Source: Streptococcus sp. DD12 (GTDB lineage Bacteria > Bacillota > Bacilli > Lactobacillales > Streptococcaceae). Taken from it: 64,000 nucleotides of DNA. A program made the translations under genes and the position numbers. Location of the stretch: assembly GCF_001578885.1 (NCBI RefSeq), contig NZ_KQ969495.1, positions 115,882 to 179,881 of the forward strand. Reading direction: 5' to 3'. The stretch's first letter is position 1; every line of letters starts with the position of its first letter. Shown piece by piece: positions 1-10,201 of the stretch. The notes below the pieces were generated by a model. It saw only the letters and a list, made by a program, of their open reading frames with translations, had not been told where the DNA came from and made no database searches.

Positions 1-625
1 GACACTTGGGACAAAGAACCCCCTCAGTGTTGTAATGCGTCCGCCTTGGCTCAGTCTTTTCCGTGTCAAAACCGTAGTAGCGCACAGGATTGACCACCTC
101 TTTGGAATGAAAGAGCGGGCTATCCCCATTGGCCAAAATAGTGGCATGCGGTGCTTGGGCAGCGCCGTCTAAAATCATCTGGTAGGTGGTGTAGATTTCG
201 CCATAGCGGTCCATTTGGTCACGGAAAATATTGGTAAAGACAAAAAGGCTAGGTGTGATATAGCGCGTGACCTTGGCAAGGCTGGCTTCATCAATCTCTA
301 AAACGGCAATTTTTTTACCTGATTTGGCCTTTTTTGCCGTCAAAAACGTAGCCGTAATCCCTGAAATCATGTTGGCGCCACTGGTATTTGTCACCACTTG
401 GCCATAAGCTTCTTGCAAGATACCAACGGTCAAGGCTGTCGTCAGTGTCTTCCCATTGGTTCCTGTGATGACCACGATTTCATAGTCTTTGGCTAAAGTC
501 TGTAAAATATCTGGGTCCATTTTGAGTGCCAATTTTCCTGGTAGGGTTGACCCTCGGCCCATCCGGCTAAGGATGGCGTGTGAACTTTTTCCGGCAAGTA
601 TGCCTAAACATGTCTGTAGTTTCAT
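1..625 (-). CDS. murT: MurT, lipid II isoglutaminyl synthase Mur-ligase subunit (3' part outside window)
   Basis: MurT with GatD amidates the D-Glu of lipid II stem peptides to D-isoGln. The visible 208 residues start [10 protein letters not shown] and carry the Mur-ligase P-loop GTNGKTLTT near residue 50, and the EIDEAS segment of the central domain. The last visible residues are CPKC, the first half of the four-cysteine zinc ribbon that separates MurT from ordinary Mur ligases. The gene runs off the left edge; gatD would be expected next on this strand. It is transcribed divergently from cdaA. Only the N-terminal half can be judged, and it looks intact. Confidence 0.9.
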   Translation of the reverse strand, partial: MKLQTCLGILAGKSSHAILSRMGRGSTLPGKLALKMDPDILQTLAKDYEIVVITGTNGKTLTTALTVGILQEAYGQVVTNTSGANMISGITATFLTAKKAKSGKKIAVLEIDEASLAKVTRYITPSLFVFTNIFRDQMDRYGEIYTTYQMILDGAAQAPHATILANGDSPLFHSKEVVNPVRYYGFDTEKTEPRRTHYNTEGVLCPKC

Positions 626-681
626 ACTTGTTATTCTACCAAAAAAAATAAGGAAGGAGACAGGAAAAACATCTCTTTCGT

Positions 682-689
682 GGTATAAT
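682..689 (+). promoter_or_regulatory. Extended -10 promoter of cdaA operon
   Basis: TGGTATAAT gives a consensus -10 with the extended TGn element, 34 bases ahead of the cdaA start. No good -35 at 17 bp is seen, as is usual for extended -10 promoters in streptococci. Confidence 0.6.
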
Positions 690-723
690 AAAGGCACTAC
701 TAATCTAGAAAGGGTGTCAGGGC

Positions 724-1566
724 TTGCTGTCTTTTTTTTCCAGTGATTTTTTCACTAATTTAGTTGCCTCACCACAGGTCATCGTGGTCAATCTGCTTGA
801 CATTGCGATTGTGGCCTGGGTGATTTATCGTCTCATCAAATCTCTGATGGGAACACGGGTAATGACCCTCATTCAAGGGGTGATTCTCTTTTTAGCCATT
901 CGCTTTGTGGCGCAATGGATTGGCCTCACTACAGTCACATGGCTTATCAACCAAGTTGTCACTTATGGTGTCATTGCTGCCGTTGTGATTTTTGCACCAG
1001 AAATTCGGGGCTTTTTAGAAAAGTTTGGACGCACACCGCAATATTTTATCCAAACACGTCAGGTCTCTAATGAAGAAAAGATGATTACAGCTTTCGTTGA
1101 AGCTGCCAAATACATGAGCCCACGTAAGATAGGGGCTCTGGTCTCTGTTGAGAGAACCCAGACCTTACAAGAGTATATTACGACAGGTATCCCTTTAGAT
1201 GCGGATATCTCAAGTCAACTCTTAATCAATATCTTTATTCCCAATACCCCCCTCCATGATGGGGCAGTTATCATCAAGGGAGATAAGATTGTGACGGCTT
1301 CATCTTACCTGCCTCTCACAGAAAGTTCAGGCATTTCGAAAGAATTTGGAACCCGTCACCGAGCGGCCATTGGCCTGTCTGAAGCAACAGATGCCTTTAC
1401 GTTTGTCCTTTCTGAGGAGACAGGTGGCATCTCGGTTGCCTATAAGGGAAACTTCCAGCATGATTTGAGCTATGAAGCCTTTGAACTCTTACTACGTGAG
1501 GTTTTTGTGACGGGTGAAGAGGCCCCAAGAACCCTCTGGCAGAAACTAGGGAGGAAAAAGCGATGA
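724..1566 (+). CDS. cdaA: Diadenylate cyclase CdaA (c-di-AMP synthase)
   Basis: Condenses two ATP into c-di-AMP at the membrane; c-di-AMP controls potassium and osmolyte uptake and wall homeostasis. The 280-residue length is that of streptococcal CdaA. Three hydrophobic segments lie in the first ~95 residues, followed by the DAC domain with the DGA motif (in TPLHDGAVI) and the RHR motif (in GTRHRAAIG) that form the ATP site. The start is a TTG at 724, preceded by an AGAAAGGGTG ribosome site; no ATG fits the conserved N-terminus. cdaR overlaps its end by 4 bp and glmM follows, the standard Firmicutes order. Confidence 0.95.
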   Translation: MLSFFSSDFFTNLVASPQVIVVNLLDIAIVAWVIYRLIKSLMGTRVMTLIQGVILFLAIRFVAQWIGLTTVTWLINQVVTYGVIAAVVIFAPEIRGFLEKFGRTPQYFIQTRQVSNEEKMITAFVEAAKYMSPRKIGALVSVERTQTLQEYITTGIPLDADISSQLLINIFIPNTPLHDGAVIIKGDKIVTASSYLPLTESSGISKEFGTRHRAAIGLSEATDAFTFVLSEETGGISVAYKGNFQHDLSYEAFELLLREVFVTGEEAPRTLWQKLGRKKR

Positions 1567-2519
1567 AAAAAGTTTTGAGAAAAATTTTTTCGGCACAAAC
1601 GTCTTATGCCCTAGTCTCCCTCTTTTTTGCCATTGTCTTGTTTTTGACAGCCTATTCCACAAGTTATAATGGGCGTGATTTACAGACCCATGAGACCTTT
1701 TCGGCCAATGTTGAAAATGTGCCCATTGATATCAAGTACGATAGTGACAAGTATTTCATCTCGGGTTATTCCTATGAAGCGGAAGTTTATCTGACCTCGA
1801 CCAACCGTGTCAAACTGGATTCGGAAATTTCAAGCAGTACCCGTAAGTTTAAGGTGGTCGCTGACTTGACCAATGCGGACACCGGGGTGACAACTGTTAA
1901 GCTCCAAATCAAGGATTTACCAAGTGACGTGACGGCCCGAGTTACCCCAGGCACCATGTCTGTCACCATTGGCAAGAAAAAGTCCAAGACCTTCAAGGTC
2001 CTGCCTCGCGTCGATGAGGACCAGCTTGCAGCAGGTTATCAGTTGGAAAAAGCAAGTAGTAATCTGTCCGAAGTTACGGTCACTAGCGACGAGGATAGCC
2101 TAGAGCAAATTGACCATGTTGAAGCGGTCCTGCCGTCTAATAAGGTGCTGTCAGACAACTATTCAGGTCAAGCTAACTTGCAGGCAGTTTCCGCAGATGG
2201 AACGGTTATTTCGAGCATTATTGACCCTTCTAAAGCAACCTTGGATGTGCAAGTGAAAAAACTGACCAAGGTCGTGCCGGTTGTCGTTAATCTGACCGGC
2301 CAAAAGGCAGAAGGGGTCTCTGAGGTGAAGTACCAAAGCTCGGTTAGCTCGGCTACCATTTCTGGCGACCAAGAGGCTTTGGACAAGGTTAGCCAAATTT
2401 CTGTCACTATTGATATTTCTAATGTCACAAAATCGCAATCTAAAAGTGTTACACTAAGTGCGGATGGGGTGACGGTTGAGCCTGAAAAGGCTACTATCGC
2501 CCTCTCGGTGACCAAATAA
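1563..2519 (+). CDS. cdaR: CdaR, YbbR-domain regulator of CdaA
   Basis: Membrane-anchored extracytoplasmic protein that binds CdaA and modulates c-di-AMP synthesis. It has a single N-terminal transmembrane segment at about residues 12-31, then three to four repeated beta-rich YbbR domains (for example the region starting VPIDIKYDSD and that starting VVPVVVNLTG). It starts inside the cdaA stop codon, which indicates translational coupling. Length 318 is normal for the family. No catalytic motif is expected or seen. Confidence 0.9.
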   Translation: MKKVLRKIFSAQTSYALVSLFFAIVLFLTAYSTSYNGRDLQTHETFSANVENVPIDIKYDSDKYFISGYSYEAEVYLTSTNRVKLDSEISSSTRKFKVVADLTNADTGVTTVKLQIKDLPSDVTARVTPGTMSVTIGKKKSKTFKVLPRVDEDQLAAGYQLEKASSNLSEVTVTSDEDSLEQIDHVEAVLPSNKVLSDNYSGQANLQAVSADGTVISSIIDPSKATLDVQVKKLTKVVPVVVNLTGQKAEGVSEVKYQSSVSSATISGDQEALDKVSQISVTIDISNVTKSQSKSVTLSADGVTVEPEKATIALSVTK

Positions 2520-2564
2520 ACGGAGAAATGAAAGGATGAAGCGACAGGCGTCGCAACGATAATT

Positions 2565-3917
2565 ATGGGAAAATATTTTGGAACGGATGGCGTTCGTGGA
2601 GAAGCCAATGTTGAATTAACACCAGAATTAGCTTTTAAACTAGGGCGGTTTGGTGGTTATGTCCTCAGTCAACACGAGACAGACACACCGCGAGTCTTTG
2701 TCGGACGGGACACCCGTATTTCAGGTGAGATGTTGGAATCTGCCTTAGTTGCGGGTCTTCTTTCTGTAGGGATTGAGGTTTATCGCTTGGGTGTTTTGGC
2801 AACTCCAGCAGTTGCCTATCTGGTTCGCACAGAAAAAGCCAGCGCTGGTGTCATGATTTCAGCTAGCCACAATCCAGCTTTGGATAACGGGATTAAATTC
2901 TTTGGTGGCGATGGCTTTAAACTAGATGATGAGCGAGAATTGGAAATCGAAGCCCTTCTAGATGCTAGCGAAGATACCTTACCTCGCCCTAGTGCCGATG
3001 GTCTGGGACGGCTTGTTGATTACCCAGAAGGGCTGCGTAAGTACGAAAAATTCCTCGTATCGACAGGTGTCGCCTTGGATGGCCTTAAGGTTGCTTTGGA
3101 TGCGGCCAATGGTTCTGCTTCAACGTCAGCACGTGATATTTTTGTCGATCTTGGGGCAAATATCAGCGTGATTGGTGAAGATCCCGATGGCTTAAATATT
3201 AATGCTGGTGTGGGTTCCACCCATCCCGAACGCCTGCAAGCTTTGGTTAAAGAAACAGGTGCAGCAGTTGGGCTAGCTTTTGATGGGGATAGTGATCGTC
3301 TCATTGCTGTGGACGAAACAGGTGCCATTGTCGATGGTGACAAGATTATGTACATCATTGGCAAATACCTGTCCGAAAAAGGGGAATTAGCAAAAAATAC
3401 CATTGTCACAACAGTCATGTCCAACCTTGGTTTTCATAAGGCCTTGGACCGGGAAAATATAGCCAAAGCGGTAACGGCTGTTGGGGACCGCTATGTTGTT
3501 GAAGAAATGCGAAAATCTGGCTACACCTTGGGTGGTGAGCAGTCTGGCCATGTCATTATCATGACTTACAACACAACAGGTGATGGGCAGTTGACTGGTG
3601 TGCAACTGACCAAGGTTATGAAAGAAACGGGTAAGACTTTGTCAGAGCTGGCCAGCGAAGTAACGATCTACCCTCAAAAACTCGTCAATATCCGTGTGGC
3701 TAACGACATGAAAGCGAAGGCCATGGAAGTGCCTGAAATTGCAGCGATTATCCAAAAGATGGAAGCTGAAATGGCCGGCAATGGCCGGATTCTGGTCCGT
3801 CCAAGTGGGACAGAACCTCTCTTGCGGGTGATGGCAGAAGCGCCGACAGATGCCGAAGTATCTTATTACGTCGACACCATTGCCAAGGTGGTTGAAAATA
3901 CGATTGGTATTGATTAA
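2565..3917 (+). CDS. glmM: Phosphoglucosamine mutase
   Basis: Interconverts glucosamine-6-P and glucosamine-1-P on the way to UDP-GlcNAc for peptidoglycan. 450 residues, full length. The phosphoserine loop is [11 protein letters not shown] (Ser about 101), the Mg-binding loop is DGDSDR (about 240-245), the sugar loop is GGEQSGH and the phosphate loop RPSGTEP is near the C-terminus. The opening [12 protein letters not shown] is the family signature. There is no Shine-Dalgarno next to the ATG; an AAAGGA lies 29 bases upstream with a small hairpin in between. Third gene of the cdaA operon; GlmM and CdaA are known to interact in several Firmicutes. Confidence 0.95.
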   Translation: MGKYFGTDGVRGEANVELTPELAFKLGRFGGYVLSQHETDTPRVFVGRDTRISGEMLESALVAGLLSVGIEVYRLGVLATPAVAYLVRTEKASAGVMISASHNPALDNGIKFFGGDGFKLDDERELEIEALLDASEDTLPRPSADGLGRLVDYPEGLRKYEKFLVSTGVALDGLKVALDAANGSASTSARDIFVDLGANISVIGEDPDGLNINAGVGSTHPERLQALVKETGAAVGLAFDGDSDRLIAVDETGAIVDGDKIMYIIGKYLSEKGELAKNTIVTTVMSNLGFHKALDRENIAKAVTAVGDRYVVEEMRKSGYTLGGEQSGHVIIMTYNTTGDGQLTGVQLTKVMKETGKTLSELASEVTIYPQKLVNIRVANDMKAKAMEVPEIAAIIQKMEAEMAGNGRILVRPSGTEPLLRVMAEAPTDAEVSYYVDTIAKVVENTIGID

Positions 3918-3935
3918 AAAAGAACAATAATAAAC

Positions 3936-3980
3936 AAGCATGTTGTTTGCTTTGCTGGCAAATCAACATGCTTTTTCTTT
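3936..3980 (+). terminator. Rho-independent terminator after glmM
   Basis: AAGCATGTTG pairs with its complement CAACATGCTT around a short inner TTTGC/GCAAA stem, followed by TTTTTCTTT. Confidence 0.85.
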
Positions 3981-4067
3981 ATTTAAAAATCTATCGTATT
4001 ATGTCTGTAAAACGTCTTAAAAGAACCTGAAAATCAAGAGATTTTCAGCGGTAAAATCCTCTAAACA

Positions 4068-4100
4068 TGTTACAATAGTCTTGTTGAAAAAACGCTTTCA
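4068..4100 (+). promoter_or_regulatory. Promoter with downstream cre-like site for the GH32 gene
   Basis: An extended -10, TGTTACAAT, lies at 4068-4076. At 4087-4100 AAAAAACGCTTTCA matches the CcpA cre consensus TGWAANCGNTNWCA at 12 of 14 positions and would sit at or just past the transcript start, a position that normally gives carbon catabolite repression. Both assignments are by eye. Confidence 0.5.
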
Positions 4101-4237
4101 GATGACAACCATGACATTTTCATGACAATATTTAATCATGAAGCTTTCTTTCATGGAAAAGGTCAGCTCAAAGCAGCAATTTTTGTTATCTTCTAGCCAT
4201 TGGCTTCATAAATACATGTCAGAAAGGAGATTGAAAA

Positions 4238-5977
4238 ATGGCTTTTTGGAAGACAAAAAAAGGACAATGGGGGATGCTTACCGCTGGTTCAGCTATCCTT
4301 GGTTTACTGGTCGGAGCGACTTTGCTCAATCCACCAACGGCTCATGTCCAAGCAGAAGGAAACGGTGAACAGGTTCAGCAGGCGCATTTGACTACGGCTC
4401 ATGGCTGGTCAAACGACCTCCAAACCATCGTCTGGAATGACGCAGGCTACTACGATGTTTACTTCCTACATTCTGAAGATGGTGCCACCAATCCGTTTGG
4501 TAGCTCTGGTCAAGACTGGGTACACACAACGACCTCAGATTTCTTGCATTATGGTGAGCAAAATAGTGCTATTCCTGCCAGTGGTGGCGATGACACCCAA
4601 GGCTGGCAGTCTGCCTGGACAGGAAGTATTGTGACCAATACAGGTAATATCCCCAATGTTCCCGTGGGGGCAAAAGTTGCTTATTTTACAGGTATTCGCA
4701 AATCCGATAAAACTCAAAATATTTATGCCAGCTATTCTCAGGATAACGGTCGGACCTTCACCCAACCGCTCAATGATGGCAAACCTGTAGCGGATGTCTC
4801 CAATGCCAACAACAAGACAGATTTTCGTGACCCTGCGGTTTACTACTGGCAAAATAAAATGCTCATGTATGTGGCTGAAGGTTCTGAGATTGGGGTTTAC
4901 CAATCTACGGACGGGGTAACTTGGAGTCTGGCAGACCCAAGTGGCGGGTCAAAAATTTTGGCGTCTACTTTCTTTTACGGTCACAGCTGGGATGGAAATG
5001 CGCCAGTTGAGTGCCCTGTGATTAAAACCATGCAGACACCGAGTGGTGAAAGCAAGCAAGTTTTGATTTTTGGGGCAAAGGACGCTTCTGTCGGAGAGAC
5101 CACAGGGACTTACTATGAAGTGGGGCATTTGGATGCCAACGGACTCTTTGTGACTGAAACAACCGCTAAACGCTTGGACCAAGGGTCAGATTTCTACGGT
5201 GCCAATACCAATGGGTCTGATACCATCGACACTGTCAATCATAGCCTGATTGCCCTTGGTTGGGTCGGCAACTGGAACTATTTCACAACAGGTGTCCACA
5301 CCGACCAAAACGCTAGCAGTGAATTTGTGCATCGCTTAGGTTCTTATTCCAGCGCTCGCGAAGTCCAACTGACAGATGGCTTGACCCTTACGTCAAGCTT
5401 GATGATTCCTAAGGCAGCGACAAGAGATAGCGTGACCTATAGCAATGTCACCAAAGATGCCCCAAAATCTCAGTCAGGCCAGCAATGGGTTGACCGTGAA
5501 GATACCAATGGTCACGTTTATGGCCTTTATGATATCCCTAACCAGTCTGCAGCTCAGTATTACCAGTTGACTTTTAGCTCTAGCCAAGCCAGCTACAAGG
5601 GCCGTATCTATATTGATATCTGGCAGGGTGAGGATTATGTCCGCTTTAATTACGATCCGTCTAATGGCAAATACAATGTCAAGGCCTATGCGGCAGAACT
5701 CAATAACGGAACCAATGGCCAAGTCTCATCAGACTATTACCGCAATGGTCTCTTGGGCAATGGCAATGGCTACCTGGCTGATAGTGGCCTGTCAGGTCAG
5801 CAGTCTATTACCCTAACGGTGGTCACAGATACTAACAGTGTGGAATTCGCTTTTCCAAATGGGCAAATCTACACAGTGTCTCGTTTTAACACATCAGGTG
5901 TTCAGGACTTTAAGATTTTCACTGAAGACCCTGATAATGCCAATCAGGTCACAATCACACAGGCCAATTTGCAATAG
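4238..5977 (+). CDS. Secreted GH32 fructan hydrolase or fructosyltransferase
   Basis: Likely cleaves or transfers fructosyl units of extracellular fructans or sucrose. Residues 1-39 form a secretion signal with a KxGxW-like lead (FWKTKKGQW) and a cleavage site after VQA. The five-bladed GH32 propeller follows: HGWSND (D60, nucleophile position), FRDPA (RDP 197-199, transition-state stabiliser), VECP (E258, acid/base). The C-terminal ~170 residues fit the family's beta-sandwich. There is no LPXTG anchor, so the enzyme should be released. 579 residues. Substrate (levan, inulin or sucrose) cannot be read from sequence; size is closer to exo-fructosidases than to FruA-type enzymes. Single gene between two terminators, with a cre-like site upstream. 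SD AGAAAGGAG decides the start. Confidence 0.85.
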   Translation: MAFWKTKKGQWGMLTAGSAILGLLVGATLLNPPTAHVQAEGNGEQVQQAHLTTAHGWSNDLQTIVWNDAGYYDVYFLHSEDGATNPFGSSGQDWVHTTTSDFLHYGEQNSAIPASGGDDTQGWQSAWTGSIVTNTGNIPNVPVGAKVAYFTGIRKSDKTQNIYASYSQDNGRTFTQPLNDGKPVADVSNANNKTDFRDPAVYYWQNKMLMYVAEGSEIGVYQSTDGVTWSLADPSGGSKILASTFFYGHSWDGNAPVECPVIKTMQTPSGESKQVLIFGAKDASVGETTGTYYEVGHLDANGLFVTETTAKRLDQGSDFYGANTNGSDTIDTVNHSLIALGWVGNWNYFTTGVHTDQNASSEFVHRLGSYSSAREVQLTDGLTLTSSLMIPKAATRDSVTYSNVTKDAPKSQSGQQWVDREDTNGHVYGLYDIPNQSAAQYYQLTFSSSQASYKGRIYIDIWQGEDYVRFNYDPSNGKYNVKAYAAELNNGTNGQVSSDYYRNGLLGNGNGYLADSGLSGQQSITLTVVTDTNSVEFAFPNGQIYTVSRFNTSGVQDFKIFTEDPDNANQVTITQANLQ

Positions 5978-6033
5978 GCCGAATGCAGTTAGTAGGAGAT
6001 GAAAGAAAAACGCTTCATTTTCCTGAATGTCTA

Positions 6034-6065
6034 AAAAGCAGACGAGAGGACTCGTCTGCTTTTTT
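6034..6065 (+). terminator. Terminator after GH32 gene (likely bidirectional)
   Basis: AAAAGCAGACGAG and CTCGTCTGCTTTTTT form a long perfect stem with an AGGA loop. The GNAT gene on the other strand ends 40 bases away. Confidence 0.9.
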
Positions 6066-6104
6066 ATAACTAGATAGGCTTCTAAAAAATGTCTTCAACA
6101 CCAT

Positions 6105-6581
6105 TTAGTGGTCGAAAATAATTTCCATTGTGGTTTCCTGAGGCTGCATGCCTTGACCTTGGTAAAAGCGCAGGGCTCCAGCATTCGCCTGCCAGACATT
6201 GAGGGTCAGATTATAGCAACCAATCTCTTGGGCGTAATTTTTCGCAAAAGCAAAGAGTTGGTCACCGATTTTTTGACCACGCGCCTGACTGTCCACGCAA
6301 AGGTCCTCGATAAAGACGGTTTTGACCGGTTTGAGGGCACCATGGTCTTTGGGCTCTTTGATTGTGATAAAGAGGTGGCCTAAGACGTGACCTGCTTCAT
6401 CCTCGTAGACAAAGATGGGGGTCTCTGGTTTGGTCATTAGGTCTGCTAAGTCCTGGTCGGTGTATTTGCTCCCAGAGTCCTTAAACAAATCAGGCCGTGC
6501 TTGGTGGTGAACGCTTAAAATCTGCTGCAACAAGCCTTGCAAGGCAGGGATGTCAGCGGGCCGAGCTAAACGAATTGGCAT
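6105..6581 (-). CDS. GNAT-family N-acetyltransferase
   Basis: Predicted acetyl-CoA-dependent acetyltransferase, 158 residues. The start MPIRLARPAD at 6581 is chosen because AAGGAG sits 7 bases upstream; the open frame extends further but without a ribosome site. The acetyl-CoA loop is in DLCVDSQARGQKIGDQLF and the family's C-terminal NxxALRFYxxxGM pattern is present as NAGALRFYQGQGM. Substrate is unknown. It faces the GH32 gene tail to tail and yebC head to head. Confidence 0.8.
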   Translation of the reverse strand: MPIRLARPADIPALQGLLQQILSVHHQARPDLFKDSGSKYTDQDLADLMTKPETPIFVYEDEAGHVLGHLFITIKEPKDHGALKPVKTVFIEDLCVDSQARGQKIGDQLFAFAKNYAQEIGCYNLTLNVWQANAGALRFYQGQGMQPQETTMEIIFDH

Positions 6582-6696
6582 AAAGTACTCCTTTTCTTGT
6601 GCATTAGCTCCCATATTATAGGAACTTGCCTCTTCTTTGTCAAGTTGCATTAGCTGGTCCAAGACCTAAAAAAGGCTGTGGAAGTATGCTTAGGCA

Positions 6697-6725
6697 TTGA
6701 GGCCTAGCCTGTCTTGTGCTATAAT
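6697..6725 (+). promoter_or_regulatory. Promoter of yebC-like gene
   Basis: TTGAGG, 17-bp spacer, TATAAT, about 30 bases ahead of the start codon. Confidence 0.75.
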
Positions 6726-6757
6726 GAAAGGCGATTGAAAACATAAAGGAGACTAAC

Positions 6758-7474
6758 ATGGGACGTAAATGGGCCAATATTGTAGCTAAAAAAACAGCTA
6801 AAGATGGGGCTAACTCAAAAGTTTACGCAAAATTCGGCGTAGAAATTTATGTAGCAGCTAAAAAAGGGGAACCAGATCCTGAGTCAAACTCAGCTTTGAA
6901 GTTTGTCATCGAGCGTGCCAAACAAGCACAGGTACCAAAACATGTCATTGACAAAGCGATCGACAAGGCTAAAGGAAACACAGACGAAACCTTTACAGAA
7001 GGGCGTTACGAAGGTTTTGGTCCTAATGGTTCCATGATTATTGTGGATACTTTGACGTCAAATGTCAACCGTACCGCTGCTAACTTACGGACAGCATTTG
7101 GGAAAAACGGGGGGAACATGGGAGCTTCTGGCTCAGTAGCCTACCTCTTTGACCGTAAGGGAGTCATTGTCTTTTCAGGAGATGATGCGGATGCTATCTT
7201 TGAGCAACTGTTAGAAGCTGATGTGGATGTGGAAGATGTCGAAGCAGAAGAAGGCACCATCACAGTCTACACAGAACCAACAGACCTCCACAAGGCCTTA
7301 GAAACCTTGCGAGCAAATGGCATCGAGGAATTCCAAGTCACTGAGTTGGAAATGATTCCACAAAGTGAAGTCACACTTGAAGGTGAAGATTTAGAAACCT
7401 TTGAAAAACTGATTGATGTTTTAGAAGACGATGAAGACGTTCAAAAGGTTTATCACAATGTTGAAGGCTTGTAA
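6758..7474 (+). CDS. YebC/PmpR-family protein (YeeN type)
   Basis: Members of this family have been described as transcriptional regulators and, more recently, as factors that help ribosomes through proline stretches. MGRKWANI is the family opening in its shorter YeeN-type version (most members start MAGHSKW). The conserved core includes [21 protein letters not shown]. 238 residues, full length, acidic C-terminal third. Monocistronic between its own promoter and terminator. The SD AAAGGAG is well placed. Confidence 0.88.
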   Translation: MGRKWANIVAKKTAKDGANSKVYAKFGVEIYVAAKKGEPDPESNSALKFVIERAKQAQVPKHVIDKAIDKAKGNTDETFTEGRYEGFGPNGSMIIVDTLTSNVNRTAANLRTAFGKNGGNMGASGSVAYLFDRKGVIVFSGDDADAIFEQLLEADVDVEDVEAEEGTITVYTEPTDLHKALETLRANGIEEFQVTELEMIPQSEVTLEGEDLETFEKLIDVLEDDEDVQKVYHNVEGL

Positions 7475-7488
7475 GCCTTGATAGCCCA

Positions 7489-7528
7489 AAAGAGGCAGGA
7501 AATGGTCGACTTTCCCGCTTCTTTTTTT
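7489..7528 (+). terminator. Terminator after yebC-like gene
   Basis: GAGGCAGGAAA pairs with TTTCCCGCTTC (one mismatch, one G-U), followed by T7. Confidence 0.75.
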
Positions 7529-7540
7529 ATCGGAAACTAC

Positions 7541-7569
7541 TTAAGCTTGGCTGTTTTTTGTGGTAAAAT
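7541..7569 (+). promoter_or_regulatory. Promoter of tmk-rsmI operon
   Basis: TTAAGC, 17-bp spacer, TAAAAT with an extended TGG. The -10 ends only 9 bases before the tmk ATG, so the transcript would have almost no leader. Confidence 0.55.
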
Positions 7570-7578
7570 GAAAGAGAT

Positions 7579-8211
7579 ATGACACAAGGAAAACTGATTA
7601 CCATTGAAGGGCCAGACGGCTCTGGAAAAACTACTTTATTAGAAATCTTGGCGCCTGCAGTGGCCAAGGCATTTGAGGTTGAAGTTGTCACCTCACGTGA
7701 ACCGGGAGGGGTGCAGATTGCCGAGCAGATTCGTAAGGTTATTTTGGATGTTAACCACACGACCATGGACAAAAAGACAGAACTCTTGCTCTACATGGCA
7801 GCTCGACGCCAGCATTTGGTGGAGAAGGTCCTTCCAGCCTTAGAAGCAGGCAAATGGGTAATTTTGGACCGTTTTATCGATTCGTCAGTGGCTTATCAAG
7901 GGGGTGGCCGTGGATTGGATTTGGCCAGTATTCAATGGCTCAATGCCTTTGCGACGGATAGGCTTTTACCAGATTTGACCCTGCTTTTAGACATCCCGTC
8001 TGAACAGGGCTTGGCCCGGATTATGGCTGGACAAGGTCGGGAAATCAACCGCTTAGACTTAGAGGCTGCGACCATGCACCAGAAGGTGCGCCAGACCTAT
8101 TTGACCTTGGCTGAGCAAGTTCCAGAACGCATCAAAGTGCTGGATGCACAAAAAACGCCCGAGGTTATACTTGAGGAAAGTTTAGCCCTTATTTCTGAGG
8201 TTTTATCATGA
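7579..8211 (+). CDS. tmk: Thymidylate kinase
   Basis: Phosphorylates dTMP to dTDP with ATP. 210 residues. P-loop GPDGSGKTT at residues 10-18, the DRF motif as [16 protein letters not shown], and a LID region with [10 protein letters not shown]. The start ATG has no clear Shine-Dalgarno. It heads a tightly packed operon (tmk, holB, ricT, yabA, rsmI) in which each gene overlaps or nearly touches the next. Confidence 0.95.
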   Translation: MTQGKLITIEGPDGSGKTTLLEILAPAVAKAFEVEVVTSREPGGVQIAEQIRKVILDVNHTTMDKKTELLLYMAARRQHLVEKVLPALEAGKWVILDRFIDSSVAYQGGGRGLDLASIQWLNAFATDRLLPDLTLLLDIPSEQGLARIMAGQGREINRLDLEAATMHQKVRQTYLTLAEQVPERIKVLDAQKTPEVILEESLALISEVLS

Positions 8212-9086
8212 GTGAAGATTTTCCCTTGCAGGAATGGCAACCGGAACGTTACCAAGAATTCACACACATTCTAGCCAATCACAGGCTTAGTCATGCCTAT
8301 CTTTTTAGTGGCAGTTTTGGCGCTAAGGCCATGGCTCAAGCCTTGGCTCAAAGTTTGTTTTGTGAGGTGTCTCGAGATGCCTGGCCTTGCGGTCAGTGCC
8401 GTTCTTGTCGTTTAATAGCAGCCAGGGAATTTTCAGATGTCAAATGGATTGCGCCAGAAGGGCAGACCATAAAAACACAAACCATCCGTGAGATGACCAG
8501 AGAATTCTCCCAAAGTGGCTATGAGGGAGAGGCTCAAGTCTTTATTATCCAAGAAGCCGAAAAAATGCACGTCAATGCGGCCAATAGTTTGCTGAAATTT
8601 ATCGAAGAACCCCAGTCGGCTTCCTATGTCTTTTTTCTAACGACAGAGCAGGACCGCATTTTGCCAACGATTCGTAGCCGTGTGCAGAGTTTTCATTTTT
8701 CCAAGAACCGCCCATTGATTCAAGCCTACTTTGAGCAGGCAGGACATTTGCCGAGTAAGGCTAAATTATTAACAGAAGTCTTAAGCAGTGAGGAGCAGAT
8801 GGCGCGCTTTGTCACAGACAAGCACTTACTAGATTTGGTTCAAGCGGTGGAACGATTCGTCAAACAGCTGGAACAGCCTTTGGCTTTTATTGAAGCAGAC
8901 CGCTTGGCTAGTAAGGCCAATGACAAGGAAGAGCAGGCCTTTATTTTTCAAGTTTTAGTTCAATCCTTGCGTCTTTTACAGCCCCAATCAGCCCTGCATT
9001 GGACCCAAAAGGCTTTTAAAGCTCAAGCCATGTGGCAAAGCCATGTGAGCTTTCAAAACGCATTAGAGTATATGGTGATGTCATGA
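8208..9086 (+). CDS. holB: DNA polymerase III subunit delta'
   Basis: Part of the clamp loader. 292 residues. AAA+ fold with the zinc module (CEVSRD...CGQCRSC), the ATP site loop degenerate as expected (no GKT), and the conserved sensor segment [11 protein letters not shown] followed by [11 protein letters not shown]. It overlaps the tmk stop by 4 bp (ATGA). Confidence 0.93.
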   Translation: MSEDFPLQEWQPERYQEFTHILANHRLSHAYLFSGSFGAKAMAQALAQSLFCEVSRDAWPCGQCRSCRLIAAREFSDVKWIAPEGQTIKTQTIREMTREFSQSGYEGEAQVFIIQEAEKMHVNAANSLLKFIEEPQSASYVFFLTTEQDRILPTIRSRVQSFHFSKNRPLIQAYFEQAGHLPSKAKLLTEVLSSEEQMARFVTDKHLLDLVQAVERFVKQLEQPLAFIEADRLASKANDKEEQAFIFQVLVQSLRLLQPQSALHWTQKAFKAQAMWQSHVSFQNALEYMVMS

Positions 9087-9883
9087 CAGAAGTTTTAGCA
9101 GTAAAATTTGATAGTGTGCAGGAAGTTGGCTATGTGCGCCCAGACCGTGCATATAAAGAAGGCCAACATCTGATTGTTAAACATAATAAAGCGCCACATT
9201 TGGCTGTTGTCATGGCAGCCAGTCGTCAGGTCGAAGACCGCTATTTGCCAAAGGAGTTTGACCAAATCATTGGTCTGGCTTCAGATCGTGATTTGACGGA
9301 AAATGCGCGCAATGAGGCCTTGGCTAGGGACAAACGTCAAGCCGTCGAGGACTTGATTGCTGCCCATCAGTTGCCCATGAAGCTGGTCGCCATCACTTAC
9401 CCCTTGGACCGCAAGCAAGTTTTGATTACCTACACGGCCAACCACCGAGTGGATTTTCGTGGGTTGCTAAAAGATTTGGCCAAGCTCTTTCGCGCCCGCA
9501 TTGAGTTGCGTCAGATTAATAGTCGGGAGGAAGCCAAGGTATATGGCGGTCTAGGCGTTTGTGGCCGTCCCTTGTGTTGTTCGAGCTTTTTAGGCGATTT
9601 TCCAACGGTTTCCATCAAGATGGTGAAAAACCAACAATTGTCACTCAATAACAACAAAAATACAGGCCTGTGTGGCCGCCTCTTGTGCTGTCTGAGCTAC
9701 GAAGAGGATTTTTACCGGGAATCGCAAAAACGCTTTCCAGACTTGGGACAGGCAGTCGAGACAAAGGATGGTTCAGGGCAAATTGCTGGCATTAACATCC
9801 TGTCTGAAACTGTCAAAGTTCGATTGGACGCTAGCAAACATCAGCTGATTTACCCACTAGAGGAGGTAACATTCAATGTCTGA
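9083..9883 (+). CDS. ricT: RicT (YaaT), PSP1-domain protein of the RicAFT complex
   Basis: In Bacillus, RicT with RicA and RicF forms a complex carrying [4Fe-4S] clusters that stimulates RNase Y processing and affects development. The start MTEVLAVKF at 9083 overlaps the holB stop by 4 bp (ATGA); the open frame upstream is holB out of frame. 266 residues. Two CGRxLCC motifs (VCGRPLCC and LCGRLLCC) supply the cysteines. Its role in a streptococcus is inferred from the family. Confidence 0.9.
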   Translation: MTEVLAVKFDSVQEVGYVRPDRAYKEGQHLIVKHNKAPHLAVVMAASRQVEDRYLPKEFDQIIGLASDRDLTENARNEALARDKRQAVEDLIAAHQLPMKLVAITYPLDRKQVLITYTANHRVDFRGLLKDLAKLFRARIELRQINSREEAKVYGGLGVCGRPLCCSSFLGDFPTVSIKMVKNQQLSLNNNKNTGLCGRLLCCLSYEEDFYRESQKRFPDLGQAVETKDGSGQIAGINILSETVKVRLDASKHQLIYPLEEVTFNV

Positions 9884-10199
9884 CCGCAGACGTCTCTTAT
9901 CTTTATTTGATGATTTTTCGCAAAACCTTATGGTCACTCTAGCGGATGTAGAGGCTCTCAAAAAGGAGCTCGATACCCTTTTAGAGCAAAATGCCAACCT
10001 GCGCCTGGAAAATGAGAAATTACGGCAACGCTTGGCTGATTTGACACAAGAAGAAAAACCCGTGAAAAAATCGAGCAATCACCAAGTGGACAATCTCCAC
10101 ACCATTTATGACGATGGCTTTCATGTCTGCAACACCTACTATGGCCAACGCAGAGATGGGGAATGCATGTTTTGTGATGAATTGTTGAATCGGGAGTAG
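9876..10199 (+). CDS. yabA: Replication initiation control protein YabA
   Basis: Binds DnaA and DnaN and restrains re-initiation of replication. 107 residues. N-terminal leucine-rich coiled coil (about 5-60), a short linker, and a C-terminal zinc-binding domain with HVC and CMFC. The start overlaps the end of ricT by 8 bp with AGGAGGT directly upstream. Its position next to clamp-loader gene holB fits the function. Confidence 0.93.
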   Translation: MSDRRRLLSLFDDFSQNLMVTLADVEALKKELDTLLEQNANLRLENEKLRQRLADLTQEEKPVKKSSNHQVDNLHTIYDDGFHVCNTYYGQRRDGECMFCDELLNRE

Positions 10200-10201
10200 C
10201 T

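Noticed and set aside
4138..4368. Open frame overlapping the start of the GH32 gene
   Set aside because: No ribosome site, and it overlaps the signal peptide of a clearly coding gene in another frame.
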